Positions 43,737 to 53,074 of a stretch of DNA of 64,000 nt are shown piece by piece; position 1 is the stretch's first letter; every line of letters begins with the position of its first letter. Where the stretch lies: the NCBI GenBank assembly GCA_024636975.1, contig JAGXGA010000033.1:1-64000 (forward strand), in the 5' to 3' direction. The stretch is from Mariniphaga sp. (GTDB lineage: Bacteria > Bacteroidota > Bacteroidia > Bacteroidales > Prolixibacteraceae). Below the pieces are notes generated by a model that made no database searches, had not been told where the DNA came from, and saw only the letters and a program-made list of their open reading frames with translations. Both the position numbers and the translations under genes were made by a program.

Positions 43737-44606
43737 TTATCCTCTCACACTTGCAGCAGGAATCTTTTTTGTTAAATCCTTAAATTCGTCGATGTTTTCT
43801 GAGCCAATTGTAAAGCAGTCTAAATAATCCTGCGCCAGGGCATACTGAAGCATTTGATCGGTTTTATCGCGAAGCGAACCCCCTCCGAATATTTTCATGC
43901 CAATAACTCCTTTACCCTTCGACTTCATATCTTTCAAAACTTTAACTACAGTAGGCACGTCAGCATCCATTCGTGCTCCGGCAGGGTTCATGCGTGCAAG
44001 GTCGACCTGCACCCAGGGCTCATTTGCTGCTGTTTGCAATGCTCCCAATGAATGACAGGACACTCCATGGGCTCTTATGATGCCGTCTTCCCTTGCCTGT
44101 GAGAGGTATTCCATTGCACCCATCCGGTTGGTATTCCAATCCGGATTGGTAAGTGCATGCAGCAATACAATATCGATGTAATCTGTTCCGATCTCCTTTC
44201 GGTATCGGTCAAGATCCTTTTTCATCTGGTCGGCAGTTTTAGCATGCGTCTTGGTCAGGAGAACCACCTTTTCCCTGTCAACTTTTTTTAACGCTTCCTT
44301 CAGGTGAGGATGGGTGCCATACTGATCGGCCGACTCCCAAAAGAACACACCGTTGTCGTAACCTGTGCGCAGAAGATTGGTTAATCCTTTCAGTCCCAGC
44401 TTACGTTTTTGGTTTGAACTGTTACCAAAACCATTTGTACCGGTACCCATGGCAAGCCGTGAAACTTCTATACCCGTATCTCCAAGAATGACTTTATCCC
44501 AGGCATATTTTTTAATATCGGAAGCAAAAGCATGGTATGGAAATGCATCCAGCAGTAATGTTCCTGCAGCTGCTAATCCTGATTTAATAAAATATCGACG
44601 CTTCAT
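43737..44606 (-). CDS. Exported aldo/keto reductase, second copy
   Basis: A 289-residue reductase with an N-terminal signal (MKRRYFIKSGLAAAGTLLLDAF). It has catalytic Asp/Tyr in ESADQYGTHPHLKEAL, Lys in LLTKTHAK and His in VLLHALTNPDW. It shares the order and many blocks with the 37499 gene (HGVSCHSLGALQ, GVIGMKIFGGG), so the two are likely paralogues. About 2 kb of other genes separate it from the Gfo/Idh/MocA gene. Confidence 0.88.
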   Translation of the reverse strand: MKRRYFIKSGLAAAGTLLLDAFPYHAFASDIKKYAWDKVILGDTGIEVSRLAMGTGTNGFGNSSNQKRKLGLKGLTNLLRTGYDNGVFFWESADQYGTHPHLKEALKKVDREKVVLLTKTHAKTADQMKKDLDRYRKEIGTDYIDIVLLHALTNPDWNTNRMGAMEYLSQAREDGIIRAHGVSCHSLGALQTAANEPWVQVDLARMNPAGARMDADVPTVVKVLKDMKSKGKGVIGMKIFGGGSLRDKTDQMLQYALAQDYLDCFTIGSENIDEFKDLTKKIPAASVRG

Positions 44607-44879
44607 TATATTGGGATCTTTATTTTAATTCAAAAACAAAATTTAAAATTGAATGTTCGCAGTTTCTCGTTTAATTGGTCTCTGCTTTAATGTTTAAAAT
44701 CAGTTATCTATAATTTATAGAAGAAATGTGCTAAGGAACCAGATCAGACCAAATTCCTTTCATTCAATAATTATAAAGGTATTTGGAATGCTTTGGAACT
44801 GAATGTTTGCCTAAACAGTTTATTGTATTGTTTGTTAATAAAATCAATAAAAAGCATTAAAAAATCAATTAAATTATAA

Positions 44880-44905
44880 TTAATAAAAATCCTGATTTTT
44901 ATTAA
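44880..44905. promoter_or_regulatory. Perfect 12-bp inverted repeat before an outer-membrane gene
   Basis: TTAATAAAAATC (44880-44891) and GATTTTTATTAA (44894-44905) are exact reverse complements separated by CT. The palindrome lies 19 bases before the ATG at 44925, where it could be an operator or an mRNA hairpin over the ribosome-binding region. The rest of the gap from 44607 is AT-rich and shows nothing else. Confidence 0.55.
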
Positions 44906-44924
44906 GAAAATACTCCTGCATTTA

Positions 44925-46238
44925 ATGAAGAATTTTTTGATATTTATCATACTGACAACAGGTTTTATTAATTTACTTTCTAACAATGTAATTGCTCAGA
45001 TAGATGAACAGGATACCATTATTGGAGCGGAATTAAACGATACGATTAAACGTCCTGTTTCTATTGCCTCCATTCTTGCCCCATCGTTTTACATCGACTG
45101 CAGGCGTTGTGATTTTGCTTTTATCCGGACAGAGCTCAACTTTGTGAATTATGTACGGGATCCTGAATTAGCTGATGTACATGTATTTGTAACCGATGAG
45201 GAAACGGGTGGGGGAGGGCGCGAATACCAGTTTACTTTTATAGGCAGGCGAAGGTTCGAAGGAACCTCTTATACATTGAGGCATTATATCGACAGAGATG
45301 CCACTCTCTCTGAGCGCCGGCAGGCAATAACAAGTTTTCTGAAACAGGGATTTGCGTCGTTTATTTTGCAGACACCTTTAGGAACAAATTTTTCTATAAA
45401 GTATTTACCAGACGAAGCCGACGAATTAGTGCAGGTAGAAGACCCATGGAACTATTGGGTTTTTCAGGGATATGTAGGAAGTGTTCGGTTTGACCTGGAA
45501 TCAAACCAAAGTGATTTTGATTCCCGTTGGGGATTTTTTGCAGACCGGGTAACAGAAGATTGGAAGCTTCGGTTCAGACCCTATTTCAACTACGGCAAGG
45601 TAACCTTCCAGACCAGCGACAGCGATGAGGAAGTGGTTAGTGAACAACGACGGCATGGAATTGACAGTTATATAATAAAAAGCCTTACCAATCATTGGTC
45701 GGCAGGGCTAATAGTCGATTATGTAACAAATAACAGCCGGAACACAAGGCACCATTTAGGTATTAGTCCTGGCATCGAGTTCAACATTTTTCCATACCGG
45801 GAAGCCGTGCGTAAAGCGATAACCTTCAGGTACCTTTTAGGCTATCAGATCTTCGATTATTTTGATCAAACCATATACGACAAATCCAAAGAAAAACTTT
45901 TCAACCATCAGTTCCGGGGTGATGTAAATATTCAGCAACCCTGGGGAAGTATAGAAACAGGATTTGTGGGGTCTCAGTACCTTCAGAAAATGGAGCATTA
46001 CCGTGCTGAGTTTTACGGGCAAACATCAGTGCGTTTGTTTGAGGGTTTTGCCCTGCGCTTTCAGATTGAATATGAGGTAATACGTGATCAACTCTCTCTG
46101 CCAAAAGGAGAAGCTTCCCTTGAAGATGTTTTGTTGAGGCAGCGTGAACTATCCACCGATTTTTCCTTTTACAGTTCAATTGCTGTAACCTATACATTTG
46201 GATCACAATATACAAATGTGGTTAATACACGATTTTGA
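44925..46238 (+). CDS. Outer-membrane protein, putative barrel
   Basis: A 437-residue protein with a signal peptide (1-25, ending VIAQ). Alternating aromatic strands are seen through the C-terminal half (YWVFQGYVGSVRFDLES, SAGLIVDYVTNN, ITFRYLLGYQIFDYFDQ, FSFYSSIAVTYTFGSQ), consistent with a beta barrel. A Cys pair IDCRRCDFAF is near residue 60. The overall family is unknown to me. It is convergent with the histidine kinase gene. Confidence 0.75.
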   Translation: MKNFLIFIILTTGFINLLSNNVIAQIDEQDTIIGAELNDTIKRPVSIASILAPSFYIDCRRCDFAFIRTELNFVNYVRDPELADVHVFVTDEETGGGGREYQFTFIGRRRFEGTSYTLRHYIDRDATLSERRQAITSFLKQGFASFILQTPLGTNFSIKYLPDEADELVQVEDPWNYWVFQGYVGSVRFDLESNQSDFDSRWGFFADRVTEDWKLRFRPYFNYGKVTFQTSDSDEEVVSEQRRHGIDSYIIKSLTNHWSAGLIVDYVTNNSRNTRHHLGISPGIEFNIFPYREAVRKAITFRYLLGYQIFDYFDQTIYDKSKEKLFNHQFRGDVNIQQPWGSIETGFVGSQYLQKMEHYRAEFYGQTSVRLFEGFALRFQIEYEVIRDQLSLPKGEASLEDVLLRQRELSTDFSFYSSIAVTYTFGSQYTNVVNTRF

Positions 46239-46263
46239 TATTCACAGCAGGAGATGTTAAATT

Positions 46264-48105
46264 TTAATGAGAAGTGCCAAGCAGTTCCTCTTCAGGTTTA
46301 TTTGTATAAACCGTGGGTAAACTGAACCAGAAACAGGCTCCTTCACCTGTAATTCCTGTACTGTCTACTCCAACATATCCCCCCATTTTTCTTAAAATCC
46401 GTTTAACAATAGAGAGTCCAAGTCCATAACCTTCAGCTTTTTCCGGCGTGAGCCGGGAATATTTTTTAAATAATTTTTCCTGAGCAGCGGGGGATATCCC
46501 ATTGCCATTATCTTTTATCCAGAACCTGATATAATGTTCTTCAGATAGGGCCCCAATCGATATCACAGGAGGTGCACCACCGTATTTTATGGCATTAGTC
46601 AGGTAATTCACCCACACTTCCTCGATCCATGGAGCATATCCCAACGAAACGGGCCATTCTTCAGGAAATGAGATTTGAGCGCCACTGCTTTTTATTAATT
46701 CTTTAACCTGACTTTGAGCATCAATGAATATCCGCCCCATATCCAATTGCTTTTTTTCTACTTCATGATGGTTTACAGTTGCCAAAAGAAGAAGTTCATG
46801 CGTAATATGCATCGCTTTTTGGGCAGATGCCTTGATATGTCCTGAAAATTCATTTAGTATGGCCGTTTTGCCTTCCTTAATGCACTCTTCAATAATTTCG
46901 GTGGAACTATAAACCGAACCAAGGGAATTTCTTAAATCATGGGCTACCGTATGCGCAAACGCATCCAAATCTTCAATAAGCCGGCCCCGTTCCTCTACTT
47001 CAGCTTCCAGTTTTTTATTAACCAGTCTGAGTTTGTTCTCCGACTGTTTTAGCGAAGATACATCGTTTAATTGCAGCAGGTGCCCTGAAAACTGACGGTT
47101 GCGGTTATAAACCGGCGATATGCGGACCTGGTAAGTTTTTGATTCAGCAGGCATACCTGCCTCTATTTCCACGAGGCTGTTTGTTTCTGCTTCGGTTGCT
47201 AAAACAATATTTTCATAGTCACTGAAGACGTCTGAAAACCTGTTTCTCACAACAGGAGATTGCAGATTAAAAATTGTATTCACAGCAGGATTGTAATCTT
47301 CGATGAAGCCTTCCGAATTTACAATTATAACACCATCGCTCATTGTGTCGATAAGATTGTTACGGGCAAACGGTACCAGGTCGAACATACGGTACCTTAC
47401 AATCCCAAAGGTGATCACAAGCCCGGTGAAAACAAACAATATTGGAGTCCAGTCAAATCCCGGAATGGGATTGATCCCGGTTATGTATACCAGGTTACCT
47501 CCCAGTGGTATAAGCGTGGCAATAAGCAGAGTGGCCACCTGCGATTTATAATAGGCGGTAAACTCATAAATTGAAAGCAGCAAATTGTATAAGCCAGCTA
47601 TTATTAGTGTAATGGCATACGACCAGTATATCCAGAACCAGCTGCCATGATCAATAATGATTGTATTATTTTCGAAATTATCAAGGATAACATTTTTCCA
47701 TACCAGGTGGTGGTATTCATTTGTTAAAACAAGCGGAATGGTAATAAATGGAATTATTGAAAGTAAGGCAATATTACGGGGAGAAATCAGGTGAAATTTC
47801 TGGCTGAAAGCGGTGGTAAACAGAAAATAAGAAACAGGTAGAAAGGCAATTCCAAAATAAGATAGCTGAGACCATATCATTTTCATTTCCAAACTTGTGG
47901 ACATAAATTCCAATCCGCTGGTAAGGGCCCATATTGCAGCAAATAGTTCGATAAATATTAGGTAGATTACTTCCCCCGATTTCCGAAACTTCCAAAGAAT
48001 GATAACAGTGCCAACAGCCACAAGCATAGCCAAAAATGCAATGACACTTTCCATAGGCAGATATTGAGAAACTACCTGCATTACCGTTTTAAGCATTGAA
48101 TCCAT
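46264..48105 (-). CDS. 7TM-PAS hybrid-input sensor histidine kinase
   Basis: A 613-residue kinase. An N-terminal module of about seven transmembrane helices (residues 15-230) precedes a PAS domain (SDGVIIVNSEGFIEDYNPAVN), a HisKA dimerisation domain with the phospho-His in FAHTVAHDLRNSLGSVYSS, and an HATPase domain with YLTNAIKYGG, DNGNGI and YGLGLSIVKRI. ATG 48105 is preferred to a TTG at 48114. No response regulator is adjacent, so its partner lies elsewhere. Confidence 0.92.
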   Translation of the reverse strand: MDSMLKTVMQVVSQYLPMESVIAFLAMLVAVGTVIILWKFRKSGEVIYLIFIELFAAIWALTSGLEFMSTSLEMKMIWSQLSYFGIAFLPVSYFLFTTAFSQKFHLISPRNIALLSIIPFITIPLVLTNEYHHLVWKNVILDNFENNTIIIDHGSWFWIYWSYAITLIIAGLYNLLLSIYEFTAYYKSQVATLLIATLIPLGGNLVYITGINPIPGFDWTPILFVFTGLVITFGIVRYRMFDLVPFARNNLIDTMSDGVIIVNSEGFIEDYNPAVNTIFNLQSPVVRNRFSDVFSDYENIVLATEAETNSLVEIEAGMPAESKTYQVRISPVYNRNRQFSGHLLQLNDVSSLKQSENKLRLVNKKLEAEVEERGRLIEDLDAFAHTVAHDLRNSLGSVYSSTEIIEECIKEGKTAILNEFSGHIKASAQKAMHITHELLLLATVNHHEVEKKQLDMGRIFIDAQSQVKELIKSSGAQISFPEEWPVSLGYAPWIEEVWVNYLTNAIKYGGAPPVISIGALSEEHYIRFWIKDNGNGISPAAQEKLFKKYSRLTPEKAEGYGLGLSIVKRILRKMGGYVGVDSTGITGEGACFWFSLPTVYTNKPEEELLGTSH

Positions 48106-48159
48106 AGCTGCCAAAAATAATTCAATTTCGTTTAATGCCCTTTTAAAGGAGCGTGTTAT

Positions 48160-48897
48160 TTATTCTATTTTTTTTAACAACGGGTAAACCCCTGTAGAAA
48201 TTAAAATTAGCCCTGCAGTAAACAGTTCCCATTGAAAACGCCCGGGTACATAAAGAATCATTTCTTTTATAAAGTTCTGATTTTCGGTTAGCGTAAAAAA
48301 TTGGGAAAGATAATTCCCCCCAATAATAATACTGGCGAAATCATAAACAAATGCAACAACAATTAATAATGAACCTGCAAGGAAAAGCCACATGGCATTT
48401 TTTTCCGGAGCCTTTACCCCATACTGTGTATGCAGGTATTCAAGAAGCACAGCCAGGGCAATCATAACCAGTGAACAAAGAACAGGTGCCAGCACCGGTC
48501 CCGTCCAGGTTACCGGTATAAGAAACAGGATGTCCCAGGTAAGTAGTGATTCAGGCCAACCCAGGAAAAGCCACAGGGCGAGATAATAAAATATATCCCA
48601 TACACCAAACAGAAATAAGAAAGCAGCAAGCCGGCGCATAAATGATTTTCCGGTAACATATGCTACAGCCCATAACATAAACAAGGTGCAAAGTTCCCTG
48701 ACCATTTCGGTACCAATGAATGTGGATTTCATCAGTTTTAAAGGAAAGGCAAAACCTTCGGGGTAATAAAGTTCCCTGATATAAACCACTACTATAGCTT
48801 CAAGAAATCCCATGGCAACCGCAAAAATGAAAAGTGGTGCTACCAGGGGAAGCGGATTGTATTCTGATTTCTGCATTTGATTCAAATAAAATACCAT
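48160..48897 (-). CDS. Polytopic membrane protein, unknown function
   Basis: A roughly 245-residue protein with about seven hydrophobic helices (for example LFIFAVAMGFLEAIVVVYI, FLFLFGVWDIFYYLALWLFL, WLFLAGSLLIVVAFVYDFASII). There is no transporter or enzyme motif. ATG 48897 is chosen; a GTG at 48942 and an ATG at 48876 are alternatives. It lies about 55 bases before the histidine kinase start on the same strand, so it may share its transcript. Confidence 0.75.
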   Translation of the reverse strand: MVFYLNQMQKSEYNPLPLVAPLFIFAVAMGFLEAIVVVYIRELYYPEGFAFPLKLMKSTFIGTEMVRELCTLFMLWAVAYVTGKSFMRRLAAFLFLFGVWDIFYYLALWLFLGWPESLLTWDILFLIPVTWTGPVLAPVLCSLVMIALAVLLEYLHTQYGVKAPEKNAMWLFLAGSLLIVVAFVYDFASIIIGGNYLSQFFTLTENQNFIKEMILYVPGRFQWELFTAGLILISTGVYPLLKKIE

Positions 48898-49005
48898 GTA
48901 ATTTCGAAATAAATTTATTAAAAAACTATTCGGATATTTCACATCAATTCAGTAATTTGGCTGAGCAGCTAAAACTATATTTTTTTAAACAATAAAAGCA
49001 ACATC

Positions 49006-50349
49006 ATGTCAAACCGTAAAATTTCCCGCCGGCAGGCTATAACAACCGCTACAGCAGGGTCACTTGGAACAATGGCCTTGTCTCCCTTCTCTTTTATACA
49101 CCTGAAAAATACTGTTAAACCAGCATTGCTGGGAGGAGAAAAAGTGCGGACAACAGCCTGGCCCCAGTGGCCGGTATGGGATGAATCGGCCGAACAACAG
49201 ATTATTGAAATGCTGCGCAGTGGCCGCTGGTGGAGGGGCGGGGGAGAATATGTTGCTGAATTTGAGAAGGAATATGCCCTGTTGATGGGAGCTGACCGTT
49301 GTCTGGCTACTGCCAGCGGCACAACTGCATTATTGGTGGCACTGCATGTTTTGGGAGTGGATGCCGGCGATGAGGTGCTGGTCTCGCCATATACTTTCAT
49401 TGCAAGCTACAATGTTATTTTCATGAATAAGGCTCTGCCTGTATTTGTGGATACCGATCCCGAAACATTTTTGATCGATCCGTCTAAAATGGAAAAAAGA
49501 ATAACCGATCGGACTTCAGCCATTTTGCCTGTACATATATACGGTTTGCCTGCAGATATGGATAAAATAAATGAAGTGGCCCAACAGCATGACCTGAGGG
49601 TTGTAGAGGATGCATGCCAGGCATGGCTGGGTGAATATAAGGGCAAGAAACTTGGAACCCTGGGCGATTTGGGATGCTACAGTTTTCAGAATTCAAAAAA
49701 CCTTCCTACCGGTGAAGGGGGCGCAATTGTTGGAAACAATCCTGAATTAATGGACAGGTGTTATTCATTTCATAATTGCGGAAGGCCTTACGGAACCGTA
49801 GAGCGGACTTCTGATTATCCTGTAAGGGGCAGTAATCGCCGGATGCAACAGATACAGGCATTAATGCTCCTTTCACAAATGAAGCGAATTGAAAAAGATG
49901 CTGATGTAAGGCTTGAAAATGCCATGTACCTCGATAGTAAACTGAGCGAAATTCCGGGCATTAAAACAGCAAAACTGGTGGAAGGAAATAACCGCTCGGC
50001 TTATCATATGTATCCATTTCGGTTTATTTCAAAAGAATTCGGAGGCGTTTCAAGGGGGAAATTCCTGGAGGCATTACAGGCCGAAGGAATCCCATGCTCT
50101 GCCGGATACGGGCAACAAAATAAAGATGGATTGATTGAAGAGGCCCTGAATTCAAAAGGATACAAACGACTATTTACTCAAAACAGGCTGAACCGGTGGC
50201 GGGAAGAAAATCGCCTGCCTGGAAATGACCAGCTTACCCGTGAAGCTGTTACACTTTATCAGAGTATGCTGTTGGGCAGTAAATCCGACATGGACGACAT
50301 CGTAAATGCAGTTGCCAAATTGTATGAAAACCGGGAAAGTTTAACTTAA
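49006..50349 (+). CDS. Tat-exported DegT/DnrJ/EryC1 aminotransferase
   Basis: A 447-residue PLP enzyme of the DegT/StrS family with an N-terminal Tat signal (SRRQAITTATAGSLG). The family motifs are GRWWRGGGEYVAEFE, LATASGTTALLVALHVL, VSPYTFIAS, VVEDACQAWLGEY, and CYSFQNSKNLPTGEGGAI with the Schiff-base Lys. The residues are intact, so it is probably active on a sugar-like substrate. A Tat signal on this normally cytoplasmic enzyme is the odd point. There are no sugar-nucleotide genes around it. Confidence 0.9.
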   Translation: MSNRKISRRQAITTATAGSLGTMALSPFSFIHLKNTVKPALLGGEKVRTTAWPQWPVWDESAEQQIIEMLRSGRWWRGGGEYVAEFEKEYALLMGADRCLATASGTTALLVALHVLGVDAGDEVLVSPYTFIASYNVIFMNKALPVFVDTDPETFLIDPSKMEKRITDRTSAILPVHIYGLPADMDKINEVAQQHDLRVVEDACQAWLGEYKGKKLGTLGDLGCYSFQNSKNLPTGEGGAIVGNNPELMDRCYSFHNCGRPYGTVERTSDYPVRGSNRRMQQIQALMLLSQMKRIEKDADVRLENAMYLDSKLSEIPGIKTAKLVEGNNRSAYHMYPFRFISKEFGGVSRGKFLEALQAEGIPCSAGYGQQNKDGLIEEALNSKGYKRLFTQNRLNRWREENRLPGNDQLTREAVTLYQSMLLGSKSDMDDIVNAVAKLYENRESLT

Positions 50350-50645
50350 CACAGATTATCAATAAGAAAACACTCTCTGCGACGGTAATTATGCATCACT
50401 AAATTCCCTTTTTAAGAAATATATTTCATCTGAGATGGAATTATTCTGAATTTAATTCATAATCTGAACAGTCCAGATCAAGCCTTCAGCTCTCACTAAA
50501 ATCCTTAATAATCATTCCCATTTAACGAATGTTGTGATGTATGTACTTGTGTTAAATGATGTTATCAATCTTTAAAATCCTGATTTTCTCAAATAATGGA
50601 ATGAGAATTGTTTTTAAGGGATTAATAAAGGAGAGAGAGAAAACA

Positions 50646-51197
50646 ATGAAACATGTTATAAAACATTTATTAATTGCAATTGTTATTGTATTAAGTACCA
50701 GTGGTGTAGTTGGCCAAACAACTGAGCATGCTTCTAAGTTAAACCGTAAAGAAAAGAGAGCTGTAGAAAGGGAACGTCTTTACCAATCAAACAAACAGAT
50801 GCTGGAAAACAGGAGTTTTGTCGTTGAGACAGATTATCTCCAAAACCATTATGGAGTGCGGATTCCTGTAAATTCATCCATCAACTTTATAATGGTTGAT
50901 GCCGGTGAAGCAGTTATACAGATTGGTTCAAATACGGGTATGGGTTATAACGGTGTGGGTGGTATTACCGCAAAGGGTAAAATCACTAACTGGGAACTTA
51001 AGGAAAACGAAAAGAAGAAAACATTTGACCTTTCGATGCATATTTTAACCAGCATCGGTATGTACGATGTGAATATGACAATTGGTAACTTTGGAGCAAC
51101 AGCAAGAATATCAGGCATTCGTCGAGGAAACCTGATGTTTGACGGCGACATGGTTGCACTTGAAGAATCGGCCGTGTATGAAGGCCAATCGTTATAA
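50646..51197 (+). CDS. Secreted DUF4251 protein
   Basis: A 183-residue protein with a signal peptide (MKHVIKHLLIAIVIVLSTSGVVGQ) and the DUF4251 domain: LENRSFVVETDYLQN, SSINFIMVDAGEAVIQIG, GVGGITAKGKITNWEL, and the closing IGNFGATARISG. The function of the family is unknown. ATG 50646 follows AAAGGAGAG, an unusually clear ribosome-binding site for this phylum; the longer frame from 50556 is rejected. The gap from 50350 to the start shows no other feature. Confidence 0.88.
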   Translation: MKHVIKHLLIAIVIVLSTSGVVGQTTEHASKLNRKEKRAVERERLYQSNKQMLENRSFVVETDYLQNHYGVRIPVNSSINFIMVDAGEAVIQIGSNTGMGYNGVGGITAKGKITNWELKENEKKKTFDLSMHILTSIGMYDVNMTIGNFGATARISGIRRGNLMFDGDMVALEESAVYEGQSL

Positions 51198-51255
51198 AAA
51201 TATTTAAAACATTAAGCATTCTTTAAATTGCTTAATTGATTGATTGATTGAAAAT

Positions 51256-51294
51256 CAGCGAAGGGGATGTTGATCCCTTTCGCTGTATTTTTTA
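51256..51294 (+). terminator. Intrinsic terminator
   Basis: CAGCGAAGGGGAT, a 4-base loop GTTG and ATCCCTTTCGCTG make a 13-bp stem with one G-U pair, followed by TATTTTTTAT, about 60 bases after the DUF4251 stop. Confidence 0.88.
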
Positions 51295-51429
51295 TAGTAA
51301 CCAGTTGATTGGCATACATGAAAAATTCTGATTATAATTAGCTGTTTATTGCCATTCTTGAGGCAGCTTATCTTAAACACCTGTAAGAGTTTATTTATAT
51401 GTTCTCCCGATGCTTTGTACCTACCAAAG

Positions 51430-51553
51430 CCTGACTAAACTCAATGTTAACTCAATACAAACTCAATATTAACTCAATGTAAATTCAATTTTAACTGAAT
51501 TTACATTGAGTTAATATTGAATTTACAATGACTCAACACTGAGTTTAATCAGG
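51430..51553. repeat. 11-bp-unit palindromic element, copy 2
   Basis: This 124-bp element pairs with itself as two 58-base arms around an 8-base loop ATTTTAAC (51488-51495). It has the same CCTGACTAAACTC beginning and ends GAGTTTAATCAGG. The innermost 25 bases of each arm are exact reverse complements (51463-51487 against 51496-51520); over the whole 58-base arms, 50 positions pair. It is built of 11-mers such as AACTCAATGTT and TTGAGTTAATA. It lies 136 bases after the DUF4251 terminator; copy 1 lies 163 bases after another terminator. The rest of the gap, to 51687, shows nothing else. Confidence 0.92.
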
Positions 51554-51687
51554 AATTAACCAGTACTTAAACGGATGTAGCAGGAGCCATTATATAATTT
51601 ATTTCGCAACTTTTGAAAAAATGAATATATTCCACGCAACCTTTGGTGAATTCTGATCATCTATAGGAAAAATGTAATTTAATTAAA

Positions 51688-52107
51688 ATGAAGATCAGAA
51701 TACTTATTGCCGTTATAATGACCCTTTTCGTTTTTGTCGCCTGTGAAAAGGAAGAAGTTTTTATTGCAACAGAGGATTCAGGAAATCTGACCGGCTACTG
51801 GGTAAATCAGCAATTTGCCGATACCCTTTTTACTTATGAAAAGTCGGACAATCTTGTTGATAATGAATACGGATTTGCATTTCTGCCAGGTGGTAAATTT
51901 ATTGAACGCAAGAATGCAGGTTGGTGTGGCACGCCTCCCATTTCTTATGCCGATTTTGAAGGGAGCTGGTCGTTGAATGATTCAATTTTCAATGTTACTG
52001 TCGGGTATTGGGGAGGAACTGCTACTTACCGGTGGCGGGTTGTTTCAGCTGATAATGGGCGTTTGATAATTGATGTAGTTTCTGAAGATTATTCACAGGA
52101 AAATTAA
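51688..52107 (+). CDS. Small lipoprotein, unknown
   Basis: A 139-residue protein with a lipoprotein signal ending FVFVACEKEE. The mature part looks like a small lipocalin-type domain (NLTGYWVNQQF, FEGSWSLNDSIFNVTVGYWGG). A single Cys-containing loop GWCGTPPISY is present. No family is recognised. A GNAT gene follows after 16 bases, so the two form an operon. Confidence 0.8.
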   Translation: MKIRILIAVIMTLFVFVACEKEEVFIATEDSGNLTGYWVNQQFADTLFTYEKSDNLVDNEYGFAFLPGGKFIERKNAGWCGTPPISYADFEGSWSLNDSIFNVTVGYWGGTATYRWRVVSADNGRLIIDVVSEDYSQEN

Positions 52108-52123
52108 GACATTTGCCCTTCTG

Positions 52124-52900
52124 ATGCAAATAGAGGTATTACGCAATAAAGACATATTGTTTGAATTCCTTCAGAAGGAGGCAGCTCTTCAGATATATCT
52201 TACCGGCGATCTCGACGATTTTTTCTGGCCTGATACCACCTGGTATGCCTTGAAAGAAGCGGGTGAAATAAAATCGGTGGCTTTGCTTTATGCAGGAATG
52301 ACTCCGCCGACGCTTTTGTGTTTTCAAAATGAAGGAGCTGAATTTGCCGTTCATTTGTTGCATGAAATCAGATCGCTGCTGCCTCCCCGGTTTTATGCCC
52401 ATTTGGGCGAAGGATTTATAGATGTGTTTGGCCGCAGTAACATCATTGAACATTACGGCCTGAATTATAAGATGGCGCTGAAAAAAAAAGTTGCAGACCC
52501 GGTTGTTCCCGGCATTAGGAGGCTGTTGCAAAATGATCTTAATGAAATTCTGAAGCTTTATGCGGAGGCATACCCACACAACTGGTTTGACAACCGTATG
52601 CTGGAATCGGGAAAATATTTTGGTTATTTTTTGGAAGATAAACTGGTGGGTGTGGCAGGCATTCATGTATATTCTTCAAAATATAAAGTGGCAGCCCTGG
52701 GAAACATAACCACTCATAATGATTACAGGCACCGTAAAATTGGTTCAAATATTACTGCTGCCTTGTGTTATGATTTGCAGAAAAATGTTGATATCATAGG
52801 ACTGAATGTGCGATCCGATAACCATTATGCCATCAGGTTATATAAGAACCTGGGTTTTGATATTGAGGGCACGTATGAAGAGTGCTTTTTAAAGAACTGA
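52124..52900 (+). CDS. GNAT acetyltransferase, FR47-like
   Basis: A 258-residue protein whose C-terminal half is a GNAT domain: LVGVAGIHVYSSKYKVAALGNITTH, the acetyl-CoA loop DYRHRKIGSNITAAL, and LNVRSDNHYAIRLYKNLGFDIEGTYEECF. The N-terminal 130 residues are a degenerate second acetyltransferase-like part. The acceptor is unknown. Confidence 0.87.
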   Translation: MQIEVLRNKDILFEFLQKEAALQIYLTGDLDDFFWPDTTWYALKEAGEIKSVALLYAGMTPPTLLCFQNEGAEFAVHLLHEIRSLLPPRFYAHLGEGFIDVFGRSNIIEHYGLNYKMALKKKVADPVVPGIRRLLQNDLNEILKLYAEAYPHNWFDNRMLESGKYFGYFLEDKLVGVAGIHVYSSKYKVAALGNITTHNDYRHRKIGSNITAALCYDLQKNVDIIGLNVRSDNHYAIRLYKNLGFDIEGTYEECFLKN

Positions 52901-53074
52901 ATGGTAAGTATATGTTATAAGTAATCAGTGACTTAATTAGAATTATTAAGTCATATGTTAAAGAATAATTATAAAATTTTCAATAATTGGTAAACTTTCA
53001 ATTGGTGAAATTGTTTTTTTTACAATTTGTTTTTGCAAATCATGATCAACTACAATTTGAATTAAATAGTATAA

